64,000 nt of DNA from Turbatrix aceti (lineage: Eukaryota > Nematoda > Chromadorea > Rhabditida > Panagrolaimidae), in contig OZ017768.1 in the NCBI GenBank assembly GCA_963969345.1, positions 4,736,718 to 4,800,717 of the forward strand, written 5' to 3'. A model generated the notes under the pieces. That model was not told the DNA's origin. It did not search any database and was given only the letters and a program-made list of their open reading frames with translations. The translations under genes and the position numbers were made by a program. Below, piece by piece: positions 42,437 to 54,269 of this stretch. Position 1 is the stretch's first letter. Each line of letters opens with the position of its first letter.

Positions 42437-43000
42437 ATGTTGGTCTTCACGCTTCTGGTGTTATTTGGCTTCGTCACCGCGGCCGAGGCTGCGCTTACGA
42501 TAGGAATCAGCAATTCTACGACGACGCCTCTGAACAGCACCTATACTACTTCCACGGCACTGAGTGTTGTGCCATCCGGCACCGTAACCCCTCTCCGAGC
42601 CAAGCGAAATTGGGGCGGCTTTGGGGGTGGATGCGGCGGTTGCGGAGGCTGTGGAGGTGGTTTCGGCATGGGCATGGGCATGTCCATGTCCATGGGCATG
42701 GGAATGGGCGGCATGGGTGGTTGCTGTGGCGGATGCGGCATGGGAGGCATGGGCATGGGCATGATGGTAAGTTTGCCTCCAAAAACCTGTTTTATCCTAA
42801 AAACACTTTTTTTTCAGATGATGCCGATGCCAATGATGTCGTGCTGCAGCTGCTGCATGCCCATGTGCATGTCGATGTGCATGCGAGGAGGCTGCGGATG
42901 CGGAGGCGGCTTCGGCATGGGATTCGGACGTAAGAAGCGTCAGGCTCTCATGGCACGTCCTGGCGTACAACAGCGACTGATAGCCTTCAAACCTACATAA
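42437..43000 (+). CDS. Secreted Met/Gly/Cys-rich protein
   Basis: Exons 42437-42766 and 42818-43000 give 170 residues. The signal peptide (MLVFTLLVLFGFVTAAEA) is followed by a Ser/Thr-rich propeptide and a basic RAKR site at about 55-58, then a mature part of GGCGGCGG and alternating GMGM/SMSM runs, and a CCSCCMPMCMSMCM cluster. A second basic cluster RKKR lies near the C-terminus. Methionine and cysteine make up much of the mature chain, a composition able to bind Cu(I) or to form cross-linked matrix. AATAAA is 4 bp beyond the stop. No named family recognised; the signal-propeptide-RxKR layout is shared with the two Cys-rich genes in this window. Confidence 0.78.
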   Translation: MLVFTLLVLFGFVTAAEAALTIGISNSTTTPLNSTYTTSTALSVVPSGTVTPLRAKRNWGGFGGGCGGCGGCGGGFGMGMGMSMSMGMGMGGMGGCCGGCGMGGMGMGMMVSLPPKTCFILKTLFFQMMPMPMMSCCSCCMPMCMSMCMRGGCGCGGGFGMGFGRKKRQALMARPGVQQRLIAFKPT

Positions 43001-43287
43001 CCCAATAAATTGCTTATTACCATTTCCAATATTATTCCCATAACGTGTCAATGTGTTGAAAAAGTTAATTTCAAAAAAACAAAAACAATCAAAACGTTTC
43101 ATTTTGAAAAGAAATTTGGCGCCGAAAGAATATGCGCGAACGTTCGATTAGAGATCTTGAGGAGAAAAAATCATTCGCACGTTGCCGGCAACTACTGTTT
43201 GGTCGAGGCGACTTTGGCGAATTTCATTTTTGATTTTTCTTCTCTTGAAGGTTAGCGGAGCCGTGTTTGACAGCGCATTCGTGAGCA

Positions 43288-45740
43288 ATGCCGTCGATTA
43301 TGGATTACATCTTGTCGGTGGTCGAGGTTGAGGTGTTGGGTATTTCCATCGATCAACTTGAATACGAACTTCAGTGAGTGATACTTTTTCGGGAGAATGA
43401 TTACATTTAGGCTTACCTTTTTTTAAATTTGGATTCTGTTATTTACCTTTTCTTTATTTTTATGTCGCCTATTTTAGGAATACACCCGTGGATCTCAAAA
43501 GTCTGGCGCGTGCTCAAGGATTCAACTGCGTTGCGGATTTCCTATCTTTGTGCCCGGATCTCATTGTTCGGGGCAAAACCTTTGTTCATGCGAAAAATCG
43601 CGTACCTGAAACCGCCCATATAGTCGAGATGCTCCGAATGGAAGCTGGGATTTATCACGTTTGTGAACTTTTTATTCCTTTTTTTTGTTGATTTTGATCA
43701 TTGCAGATGCGTAATTTGTCCGACGAGGAACTGCAGGACTTTGGAATTGTTTATGACGATTGCGATCGCGATCGTGCTTCCTCCTGCGGACCTCCTGCTT
43801 TGGTAGATTCAGATCCGTCATCGGAGTGCAGTGACGCCCCAGCAATCCAGACCATAAATGCTGGGCCTAAAAATGACGATAGGCCTGTTGTTATCAATCC
43901 TCTGACTGGTCGGTCGCGACCTTGTCGTTTTCTGAAGTCGAGGTCGACTGCTGCTTCTGTAGTTACCTCCACAGTAGAAGAGTTATCTGTAGAGACTTCT
44001 TCGGTGAGTTTTCGTATTTTTTGAATTTTTTAATTCTTTTTTCGTATTTTTTTTATTTTAGGCGGTGTACGAAGATCACGTAACACTCGGGAATGATGAC
44101 ACCGACGATGGTATTCCCTCTACGCCACGCGCGTCTCCCAGCCTTCATGGAAGTGTGGGTTTTTACAATTTTGGCACTAAAGGGGTTCATTTATTCGTGT
44201 TTTTTTGTTTTAGCAATCAACTTTGGTAGCGTCTGACGTTGCGGAAGTGAAGGAAGATTCTCCGAAGACTCAAGCTTCACACCCGTCCAACCTTTGCTCT
44301 GATTCAACACAAACGGATTTGCCTACCGTAAGCGATCCTCCATCTGCTCCAACACCACCGCCGGCTACCGCACAGGCTTCCGAGACTACTAACAACACGG
44401 ATTCTGTCGTTAATGTTCCTGCTGACAGTCAACCGACGCTTGCGACTGGTCAGGCCTCGTCCGTGACCCAGGCGACCGAAACGGTAAAAATAAGTTCTTC
44501 TCAAGGAACACAAGCGGCGCCTCCGACCTCGAATCACTCTCTGCCGTCCATGTGGCCTTCGACCTCGCACCACCGAAATCTCCCAACACAGGTAAGACTT
44601 TGTATTAAATTTTAGTCCCATTTAACATTGCAATTAACATTTTTGAGACTGGACAGCTAAATTTGTTTTCCAAAAATTTATTTCAATATACACTACCACC
44701 GAATTCAAGAATCGCGTGTTCTGTCACAGACTTGCACGTTGATCCCGGTAGTTTTGACGTTGCACCGAAAGTGAGGCCTCGCTTCCCCTCTTTCATAATG
44801 CCATCTCTGCAGCTATCCGTCCTTTCACCTAGCCGCATGATTTCCAAAATCCTGTTTCGCAAAGATAACGTGATTCTGAACAATGACTGCGTCCTCGTTA
44901 TCCCCAGCGAAGTATTCGTGCAGTCGTTGGCTTCTTTCGTTGCCGCTCCGAATATCACTTTCGCATCCGAGCAAGCTTGCCATTGGACCATTCAAATGCG
45001 AAGTCATATGTCCTGGACTTCGTCACGCCACTTTTTTCAGTTTTGCCAAAGCGTACGTTTTTTTTTATTTTTTTGCATTTTGATTTTCTGAAAATTGTGA
45101 TAATTGTTCTGCAGGTAAGGGTTGAGGGAGATTTTTTCGCCGAAGAATTTTTTGCTTTGATGGGTTTCATCGACAGTCCGTCTATCCAGTGTCTGACTAT
45201 CGGATCTTGCTTTCCCGGCGGTTCGATGTTCGATTACGCTGCTCAGATTCCCATTTTGCACAATGTTCATACGCTAAAGTAAGTTTTTAAATGAATTATT
45301 TTTCTAAAAAAAAATTCTGTGGTTTTTCAGAATTGACGGACAACGATTTCTGAATCCTTCATTTGGCCAGTTCGTCACTGCATTGGTTCTCAGCCGGAAA
45401 ATGACGTTTACGATGACTTTTACTGGAAGATTCACCAGCAACACAAAGGAAAGCGTGCAGTCGCTTGTTGAGGTTTGTAACTTTTTTTTTACTGAATAAA
45501 ATTGTTCGTTTGTGTTTTCAGAAAATATCAGGAGTTACCCTAAGTGCCAGCACTTCATTGTTCATATCCGATCTTTTGTGCTCCGTGTTATCTCACAACT
45601 TGCTGAGAGAATGCGGCTTTGCGGGACCTCAAGTGCTCTACGTGTATTCCGAAATCGGCGTCTCATGCATGCCCTACATCGCTTATACGTATACGTACGG
45701 CCAGAAGAAAATTACGTTTGCCTTTCCTTGCCTTTCTTAA
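43288..45740 (+). CDS. LOTUS (OST-HTH) protein with F-box-associated-like C-terminal half
   Basis: Nine exons: 43288-43373, 43478-43658, 43707-44003, 44062-44154, 44214-44591, 44657-45052, 45115-45278, 45331-45472 and 45522-45740; 651 residues. Residues 1-80 look like a LOTUS winged helix (IMDYILSVVEVEVLGISIDQLEYELQ, then FLSLCPDLIVRGKTFVHAK), a domain found in germ-granule proteins that bind Vasa helicases or G4 RNA. A disordered Ser/Thr/Pro region follows (about 120-330). The last 320 residues have repeated beta-strand/leucine patterns (PSIQCLTIGSCFPGG, HTLKIDGQRFLNP) reminiscent of nematode F-box-associated domains. Exon 6 can also be read in another frame near its end, so 44970-45052 is the least certain part. 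Domain calls are by eye. Confidence 0.6.
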
Positions 45741-45955
45741 TTACTGTTTTTGTATTTCGCTTAGTCACTTTCATATTGTCAATTGTACAGAAATGAGATT
45801 TTTTGTCGGCACTGGAATTTGGAATATTTTTTTTTTTGAGGTTTTTGGACCTTTTTATACTTTTAAAAAATTTTTGGAGGTCGCGGAGCGCGCTTTTTTG
45901 CGTTCAGACAATTGTTTTTGATATTTAGAGCTCAGAAATTCCGGTCATCAGCGAG

Positions 45956-47606
45956 ATGACTGACGACGCAGCAATTCTCGACTTGATCGTGAAAACCTTG
46001 AGGGATTTTGTGGCGTTTCACAAGGACGGAGTCCCCTTGCGCGAACTTCAACGGTGAGTTTTTGAAAGTATTTTATTTTTATTCGTACACGTTTTATATT
46101 TAAAACAATTTCAGTCGTTATCGTCCGTGCTTTGTTCTTTGGCGTCAGCAGTGCGAGTCGTCGAACGACACCCAGGTTCTGATGAAAATGGGTTTTGTCG
46201 TTTTCAAAGACATTGTTTTTGACCGGGAGTTGTGGTGGCAGCAGCACCAGATCGAGGAGAATAACGAAAGCAGCGATTGGGTGTACGAGGAAGCATTCAA
46301 GCCAACTTCCTCGGGTCCAATTGGTGAGAAAGTTTGGCCGAAAACCTCTTCTGAGTCGTCGGATCCTGTTTTGGACACGGGTTCTTCCAGTTCGTTGAAT
46401 CCTTTTTTGGACGCGGATGGAACTGGGTCGGTTATTTTGGCTGGAACAAAGTCTTCTGTGTCTCAAACGGACAAGACGTCTTCTGTGAAATATCCGACGC
46501 CGAAGAAGGTATCTTTCTCACTGGATTACGACGACACCACCTCTATGACGACGAAAAGTTCTTCGACTTCTTCGGATCCTTTTTTGACTGCGGTTGATGC
46601 TGGGTATGTTGTTTCTTCGGCTCCGACTCATCCTTCGGTGGCGCAGACGGGCAATCAGGTTCCTGCCAAGGAGAAGAAGGTGTCTGACCCGCTCAACTAT
46701 GAATCATCCGTGCCGACCTCTGTGAGCTCAGAAGACCAAAAAATTGCGCCGAAGAGCTCAACTACCTCTTTTCTGACTGGTTCTGTCGTTTCTTCTGCCC
46801 CGACTCGACCTTCGGTGGCTCAAACACACAAGAGGCTTCCTTTCAAGGATGCCTTGCAGAAGAAGGTATCATTCTGGCTGGATTACCAAGACACCACCAC
46901 TACGCCGCCGTCGAAAAGTTCTTCTGCTTCGTCGGATCTTTTTTTGGCTGTGGATGACGCTGGGTTTGTTGTTTCCTCTGTTCCAACTCAGCCTTCAACG
47001 GTGCACACGGACAAGCAGGTTCCTGCGCCGAAGAAGATGCCTGACCCGCTCAATCACAAACCATCTATGCCAAACTCTGTTTCTTCGGATCCTGCCACGA
47101 CTAAGAACCAGAACCAGAACGGTCGCCATGTCGTCCCAACTCCGCCTTCGATTTTGAAAACCGGCAAACAACAGCTTCCTGCCAAGGATGCCATGCCGAA
47201 GAAGATGCCTGACCCACTCAATTACGAATCATCCGTGTCAAAGTCTGTGAGCTCAATTGACCAAAAAGTTCCGCAGAAAAAATCATATTTTACTTTGAAT
47301 CCTGCATGGACTGCTGAGAACGCTCGGCCCGTTGTTTCTTCTGTCCCGACTCGGCCTTTGGCGGCTCCGACATACAAAAAGCCGATTCATCCTTTCACGG
47401 ACGCCTCAGCGAAGAAGGTGCCAGCCACGATGGACCAGCAAATTCCGGCGAAAAAACCGTATTTTTCCTTGTCCAAGCACAACGTTGGTCCCATCGTCCC
47501 AACTCAGCCTGCCGCCAAGAATTCCAAGCCGAAAGTGTCGGATTTGTTGGAAAATGCTTTGAAACGCCGCCCTCGTTTCGTGAAGCCGATTCACGAGGCC
47601 GTCTGA
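45956..47606 (+). CDS. Disordered repeat protein with LOTUS-like N-terminus
   Basis: Exons 45956-46053 and 46115-47606 give 529 residues. The first 70 residues (AILDLIVKTLRDFVAFHKDG, RYRPCF, VLMKMGFVVFKDIVF) fit a LOTUS/winged-helix pattern with a following helix WWQQHQIEEN. The rest is Ser/Thr/Pro/Lys-rich disorder with degenerate repeats of about 70 residues, built on VVSSxPTxPSVAQT, LPxKDAxxKKVSFxLDY and DPLNYESS. KKVSF occurs at least twice and matches the PP1-docking RVxF class. The gene starts 215 bp after the stop of the preceding LOTUS gene, with an ATTTAG acceptor about 28 bp upstream, so the two may form an operon. No enzyme domain is present. Confidence 0.6.
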
Positions 47607-49265
47607 TGCGTGCTCATTTGTTTTTTTTGGTTTTCTTTGGTCAACTGATTTATTCTTCGATGTGTTCAAGTACGATACCCTGTTTCTATCACGGCTGCTG
47701 CTGATCAATACTTTCAATAGTACGTTTTTATGAAGTTTTTCAGATATACATAAAAGAATTTATTTTCAGCCTTTTTTCAATTGCTCTTAACGGATTTTGT
47801 ACTTCATAAAGCCTACAACGACGCATGTACTTACTAACTGTTTTTTTCCACTTCTCATTTTGATGCCTTTTTATTTGACGCACTTTTTTTTCACAATCGT
47901 TTGTTTTTGTCGTTGTTGTTGTTGTCCTGTAAACAGGTCCCCGATTGTTTAGAAAAACGCCTCTCGATGAGGTAAGTGGAGGCACGTCATTGTTGCTGAC
48001 CAACAAAGTCAGCGATATTTTCCTGCGGGATTCCGGCGGGAATTGAGGGGTGCCTGTCATTCACATCTGAGAAACAAAGGTGAGCAGGTGGACTGCGGTT
48101 ACAATTGTCACCCATCCATCGGGGTCGGATTAAATGCTAATTGCACCAGGGTAAATACAAAAAAGAATAAATTGCTCAGATTAGGGCAACACGCAATTTG
48201 GACGACGATCGCGATTTTGGCGTTCAAAAGTTTAAAAAAAGTGAACTTGTTTGCAACAAAATTCCAACTAGGTGCGGTAATCATCAGCTTCAGCGTTCGC
48301 TCGGTGGAATTTCTTCCTTCTATTGCGATAGAATTGACAGTTTGAAACGCCGCAAAAAAAAGTGAGTGACAGGAAAAGTATATCTGCTTCCAAACGGCAA
48401 AGGAAGGAAAAAATCAAAAAAATTCCGATTTCTTGTTTCATATTTTTTGGATGAAATCCATTTTTGTATCGTCCCTTGAAGCGGGCCAAGGGCTTTTTCG
48501 GGAGGATTCTATGCCCCAAAATAGCGGGAGAATCGAGAGTGGTTGGTGTAAATTAACGGGGGCAATCAAAGTCATCTGGAGTGTGTTACATCGTCGTACT
48601 TCACACTTTCTTTTCTCAGATTAATGTCCCACAGACAGCAACAAGCAGTGTAGTGACCGTCTTCAGGTGGTCTCACCTTTCACCTGCGTAAAGTGTTGCA
48701 TGCACTTGGCCTTTTTTCACTTTTTGACACTTTGTTCGGAGGGGGGGGGGGGTGAAACGCGAGACGCAATAGCTGGAAAAAAAAAGTTGAGGCGATCGAC
48801 GACGCAGAGAGCAGAAGGCTGCATGCTGTACATATCCATGTCTTCCTTTTCTTGCAAGAAGAACACAGCCATCCCATCCCCGATCCGGTCAGGGGGGCTC
48901 GTCTCGTGTCATCGGAGGCGGCTGTCAAATTTTTTTGTAACCTCTCCCACGATTGAAACAATGCATAAAAACGGATTTTGTCTTGAAGGCGGACCGTTTT
49001 GCATAAAAATATTTAAGGTCCAACCAGAGGCATGGTCAATCATGATTCGGAGGGTTTTCGCTTTGATCTGGAAGCAGCAGTCGTCTACCACCACCTCCGG
49101 AGACAGCTAGCTTCCAAGAACCCCCCTTTTAATCCTCCCTTATTGTGTCATTGTTAGCTCATTTGGCGACTAGCTGGCTAGTGTCAGACCCGAGACCGAG
49201 ACCGAGACCTACCGTTATCCCAATGATGACCACCGAGATTTCTTTCAGGAATTATTAGCAGCATC
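47607..49265. other. 1.66-kb intergenic region
   Basis: No recognisable gene on either strand. A homopolymer (G)13 starts near 48739. CCGAGAC repeats lie at about 49189-49208, shortly upstream of the Cys-rich gene. Short open frames look random. Confidence 0.45.
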
Positions 49266-51341
49266 ATGTCGGGTAGAAGCATAGCCTTGCTCAGTGTCTT
49301 GCTGCTTTCGGCAGCGTGCCGGAGTCTCACAGATGGAATGCAAACGACTAATATTACGGTATGGTTACTTTGGCTACTGTAATTCTATTTTTTGACGTTT
49401 TTTCATCAATTTACCCTTTTTACCTGCCAACAGGTGCCTAAATCCCCCCATTTAGACAGCCCAAAGCGCCCCCTCTGAAATCGACTACTTTCCATCCCTG
49501 AAAAACCTCCTGAATCGCCGAAAACGACAGTGCTGCGCCCAATGCCAGCCCGGATCGGCGTGCAACTGCGGCGGCGGCTGTCCGATGCCCCAGATCGCAG
49601 CCCAAGCCTGTATGCAAGCCTGCATGCCGATGTGCACGTCCAACTGCGTACAGCAAAACGCCTGCGTATCCCAGTGCATGCCATCGTGCTCTCCGTCCTG
49701 CGTCCAGCAATACCTCGTAATCCCGACGAATCAGCAGCCGAGGTGCACGCAGGCCTGCATGCCAGACTGCACTCCCCAGTGCCTCCAGCAGGTACAGGTA
49801 CAGATCCAGCCGCTCTGCGCGCCTCAGTGCATGCCGTCCTGCCAGTCATCCTGTCTCCAGGCCCTCGTCATTCCCCAGGTCCAGGTGCAGTGCGTGCAGC
49901 CCTGCATGCCTTCCTGCCAGCAATCCTGCATCCTTTCATTCATTCCCAACTGTCCGAGTCAGTGCATGCCTTCCTGTCAGCCTACCTGCGTTCAGGCCTA
50001 TCAGGTCTCCGTCCAACCGACCTGCGTGCAGGCATGCATGCCAGGCTGTTCTCCTCAGTGCATCCAGGCCTATCAGGTCTCCGTCCAACCGACCTGCGTC
50101 CAGGCCTGCATGCCTTCCTGCTCTCCCCAGTGCGTCCAGATGTGCTCCAACTGCGGTAACAACTGTCCAGCCCAATGCTCCGGCAACTCCGTGACCGTCA
50201 ATCTCCCTCAGCAGGTCTGCGTGCAGCAGTGCATGCCTACTTGCCAGCAGTCCTGCGTCGAAGCATACAGTAGCCCGAGCTGCGACCCCATCTGCATGCC
50301 TACCTGTTCTCAGACCTGCGTGCAACAGGTCAGCCAGTGCCCCCAGCAGTGCAAGCCGATGTGCACGTCTTCCTGCGTCCAGCAGTACCTCGTCATCCCC
50401 CAGCAACAGTCCTGCGTGCAACAATGCATGCCAACCTGCTCGCCCCAGTGCATCCAGGCCTATCAAGTCTCAGTCCAGCCTACCTGCGTCCAAGCCTGCA
50501 TGCCCTCCTGCACTCCCCAGTGCATCCAGGCCTACCAACTCTCGATTCAGCCCACCTGCGTTCAGGCTTGCATGCCTACCTGCACTCCGCAGTGCATCCA
50601 AGCCTACCAAGTCTCGGTCCAACCGACCTGCGTTCAAGCCTGCATGCCTGGCTGCTCGCCCCAGTGCATCCAGGCCTACCAGGTCTCCGTGCAACCCACC
50701 TGCGTTCAGACCTGTATGCCAGCGTGCACGCCCCAGTGCACCCAGATCTGCTCGGGTTGCGGTAGTGGCAGCGGTAGCGACTGTCCTTCGGTCTGTACGA
50801 CGCCTCAGTATTCCTGTCCCCAACAATGCCAGCCATCCTGCAGCATGCAGTGCCTCCAGGCCTACCAGGTAACGGTACAGAAGCGATGCGTGCCGGCGTG
50901 CATGCCGAGCTGCCAGCCGAGTTGCACGGCCGCCGTCACGACCGCCCAGCTGACCATTCCCTGCGGCAATCCCTGCCAATGCCAACCGGGCTACGTCGAA
51001 TGCGCGCCCCAGACCTGCTGCCTGCGGTACAAAAACATGGCCAAGCGCTTCGGCAAGGCTCTCAGTCAGAAGCTCTACCACTCGACAAAGACTTTTTTCG
51101 ATTCGCTGGGCCACGAGGAGGGCGTCGATCCCCTTATGATGCTCAACGACGACCTCAGCGCGGATAAATCCGACGAGGGAAAAAACAAGGAGGTAGGCCA
51201 TCTTACCTACCGTACCCCCATAACCCTCAATGTATGTTTCAGAAGCAAACAGCAGCGTCCCAGGAAAACGTCGACTACTCAGCGATCCAAAAACAAGCCG
51301 AACGCATTTCCCGACAGAAGCCCAAGAAGAAGACCTCCTAA
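49266..51341 (+). CDS. Secreted Cys-rich repeat protein (ABU/PQN-like)
   Basis: Exons 49266-49358, 49456-51192 and 51243-51341 give 642 residues. The signal peptide (SIALLSVLLLSAACRS) is followed by a short propeptide ending in a basic RRKRQ site, then some 20 units of the form C-M-P-x-C-x-P-x-C-[VI]-Q-x-x, often in a longer 19-20 residue unit AYQVSVQPTCVQACMP. The spacing C-x3-C-x3-C matches nematode ABU/PQN repeats (recalled), which build the pharyngeal cuticle. CQCQPGYVECAPQTCCLRY follows, shared with the 35.7-kb gene. The tail is Lys-rich and uncharacteristic. The exon 2 acceptor is TTTAG at 49451-49455; an upstream CAG gives an early stop. Confidence 0.85.
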
Positions 51342-51816
51342 GAAGATTTCTACTTCTTCTCCCAACGCTTCCAGCTTATTAGTCCAAGTACAAAACGCAG
51401 TTTCGAGCACGCGTGTTGTTGCCGCCCTTTCCTTTCGTCCGGGGGCCTGCCTGCCCCGGAGTGGTCACTAAAAAAAATAATTATACGCATATTGCACAAC
51501 TTCTCATATCACCGCTCTAGTCTGTGTTGTCACCATTTATTTATTTGTAATAAAGAATGAATTCAGATTCAATAAATCGTTGAACATCATCCACCATGTA
51601 TGCACAGGTTAATTAATGAGTGCGCAAAAAAATTTTATAATGAATGCCGACCGCGTGCGCTGGGTCGCGCCGTGTATCTTTTGGTGCTCTCGGAGCGAAA
51701 GAAATCCACAAGCTTTTTTATGCTTTTGCGAAAACTCGAGCTTTTTGTTGCTTCGCTACCTAGTTTTTTTCTAACTTTGCTGCGTTTTTGTAATTTACGA
51801 TTTTGTATCAAAAAAC
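51342..51816. other. Intergenic, Cys-rich gene 3' end to ACTL6A start
   Basis: 475 bp. AATAAA at about 51549 probably ends the upstream gene; another AATAAA is at about 51571. No gene seen. Confidence 0.45.
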
Positions 51817-54093
51817 ATGAGCGGCGGTATCTACGGCATCGGTGAGTGTAAAATAACTTATGTGGGGAATGCTTAGTTGAAAAATTGATTTTAGACGATA
51901 TTTCACCGGTCGTTTTCGACCTCGGTAGTCACAGCTTTCGGGCAGGATACGCCGGAATGGAATTCCCATCTGTGAGTCCTTTTTTTTCGTGCAAAATGTG
52001 TGGATTGGGGTTTTTTTTATTAGTTTGACATCCCTTCGCACGTCGCCGTCCGCGATGTCATCGAGAAGGGCGACGACACCGTTGACGCAGTCTCCAACGC
52101 CGCAGGCACCCGCGCGAAGCCGAAGAAGGAGTACTTCCTTGACACGACCATGATCACCGTGCCTCGGGTCAACTGCGACATCATGCCGTTCCTCAAGGAA
52201 GGAATGAGTGAGTTTTTCTTTTCTCACGAGTGCATTTTTTTGAAATCCCCGTTTTCAGTCGAAAATTGGGACGTTTACGAACAAATGATGGACTACGTCA
52301 ACAACAGATGCCTAATGTGCGACACGAAAGAACATCCTGTCCTGTTTTCGGAGCCTCCTGTGAGTTTTTCCTTTTTAGCGTCCTAAAGGGTCATTTTTCG
52401 GGTTTTTTAGTGGAATACGCGCGAGAAACGGGAACAAATCGTGGAACTCGCTTTTGAGAAGTACCAGGTTCCCGGCATCTACCTGGCCAAGAACGCGGCA
52501 CTCACGCTGTTCGCCAGCGGCAGGTACAATGGGTTGGTCGTAGACTGCGGCGCCACGCACACCTCGGCAGTTCCGGTCCACGACGGTTATTGCATGCTGC
52601 CCAGTGAGTTTTTTTTTGTTGTTGAATTTTTGTGGGGGGATAACCGGACCTTTTTTCCCTTTTTTTATTGCGAGATCTGTCTGACAGCGCGCGACATCTG
52701 TTTTCTCTGGTCTCTGCTAACAGAACAATGCGACGACCGTAACTATTGTTATTTCTTGAAGAAGTGACACTTGGACCCTCTGTTGTTGTTTTTTTTTGAT
52801 TGAATTGGTTCAGCTTCTGTTTTTTGACCTGTAGAGCGGTTTTCGAACTGACAGACTGACCACCAGACATGAAAATGGCCCGCCGAAGCCCGGCCCGGCC
52901 CGGCCCGGGCCCGGCCCGGGCCCGGCCCAGGCCCGGGCCGGGCTTGGGCGGGCCTGTGACTTTTCAGTAGGCCCGGAAAAGCCCGTTATGGCCCGTTATT
53001 TAATAAATAATGTAAAAAATTATAAAAATTTACTGCATTTTGGTTATTTTTAACAAAATTTAGTCTCTACAGATAGAAAACATGGTATTTTGAATAAAAA
53101 CGAGTTATTTATGTCATTTATATAACGATTGGCTGCTATTTTTTGGATAAAAATTCGAAAAAAAACAGAGGGGATAATTTCGGGCCGGGCCTGGGCCTAA
53201 AAATTAGGCCCGTTTTCATGTCTGCTGACCACCCCGCGCGCGCGCTGGGCTATTGTAGTGTGCTCTCGAGAGGGAAGTATCTACAAAACTGTCTGGGGTC
53301 GCATGTCCCTATACCTGTACCTAAACCAGCTTTATTTGCGATTTTTTGGATTTTCAACTTTTCAGACATTGTCCACGAACCCATCGGAGGCGACACGATC
53401 GTCGAGCAGTGCCAAGTCATGCTGGAGGAGCAAAACATCGAGGTCGTTCCGGCCTACAAAATCGCCGGCAAACTCGAAGTCGGGGAAAACGAAAAACCCA
53501 AATGGACGTCCCGCAGAAACCTGCCTCAGGTGACGCCATCGTTCGAGGATTTCATGAAAAAGAAGGTCATCGAAGACTTTGCCCAGTCGACGCTGCAGCT
53601 CTGCGAGACACCCGTCGATATCGAATTCATGGACAAACTTCCCGCTTCGTCGTACGTCTTTCCCTGCGGCTTCAGAAAAGACTTTCACTCCGAGCGTGCC
53701 AAGATCCCGGAATCCCTCTTCGACCTCAAATACCTCCGGAGGACCGAAAACAACAAAGCCCTGCACAGCATGAACGTATCGGATATTGCAGCCGCGAGCT
53801 GTGGCATGGTCGAGCACGACATCCGCCAGCACATGTATTCCAACGTTTACGTTTCGGGCGGAGGCAGTCTCATCATGAACTTCCCAGAGCGCCTGAATCA
53901 CGACCTAGCTCTGAGGTGCGGGCCCATCGTCAAGCTCCGCGTAACCTGGGGAACGACCCCGGCTGAGAGGAGGTTCGGCCCCTGGACCGGAGGATCGATC
54001 GTCTCGTGCCAGCCCAACTTCTACCACTACTGGATGACCAAGGCTGAGTACGAGGAACACGGAAAGTCACACGTCGAAAAGCGATGCCCATGA
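51817..54093 (+). CDS. swsn-6: Actin-related protein ACTL6A/BAF53 (SWI/SNF and INO80 subunit)
   Basis: Exons 51817-51841, 51895-51971, 52024-52207, 52259-52359, 52411-52603 and 53366-54093 give 435 residues, close to the 429 of ACTL6A. It begins MSGGIYG and has the actin-fold landmarks [50 protein letters not shown] and a C-terminus ending [14 protein letters not shown], nearly that of BAF53. It belongs to nuclear chromatin remodellers, where actin-related proteins bind the HSA helix of the ATPase. The phosphate-2 loop DCGATHTS is present. The last intron (52604-53365) is enlarged by a GC-rich MITE. Confidence 0.96.
52864..53224. mobile_element. hAT-like MITE (family C) in ACTL6A intron
   Basis: 361 bp bounded by inverted CAGACATGAAAA...GGGCC termini (left CAGACATGAAAATGGCCCG, right CGGGCC...CCCGTTTTCATGTCTG). 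Perfect 8-bp flanking duplication CTGACCAC at 52856-52863 and 53225-53232. The left subterminal block is a (GGCCC)n repeat; the centre is AT-rich. No coding capacity. The 8-bp duplication and CAG...CTG ends indicate a hAT-type transposase. Confidence 0.9.
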
Positions 54094-54269
54094 ACGAACG
54101 ATAACAGCCGGCACACGGACGTATCAATGGCGCCAATGGGGAAGGGACATTATTTAAACTTTTGTTTTTTTGTTGTATTTAATTAATGATTTGTAATGTG
54201 TGTTTGTATTTTTGCGATCTCCATGAAGAATAAAAAATGAAAGCTGTGAACTGGTTTTTTTGGGATTTA

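Noticed and set aside
48739..48751. Poly-G run as a G-quadruplex
   Set aside because: A single homopolymer, not four spaced G-runs; more likely slippage or sequencing noise.
49936..51201. Minus-strand open frames opposite the Cys-rich repeat gene
   Set aside because: Ala/Gly/His-rich antisense of a repetitive coding exon, not independent genes.
52870..52945. GGCCC repeat as a CpG-type promoter
   Set aside because: It is the subterminal block of the family C MITE with defined ends and target duplication inside an intron.
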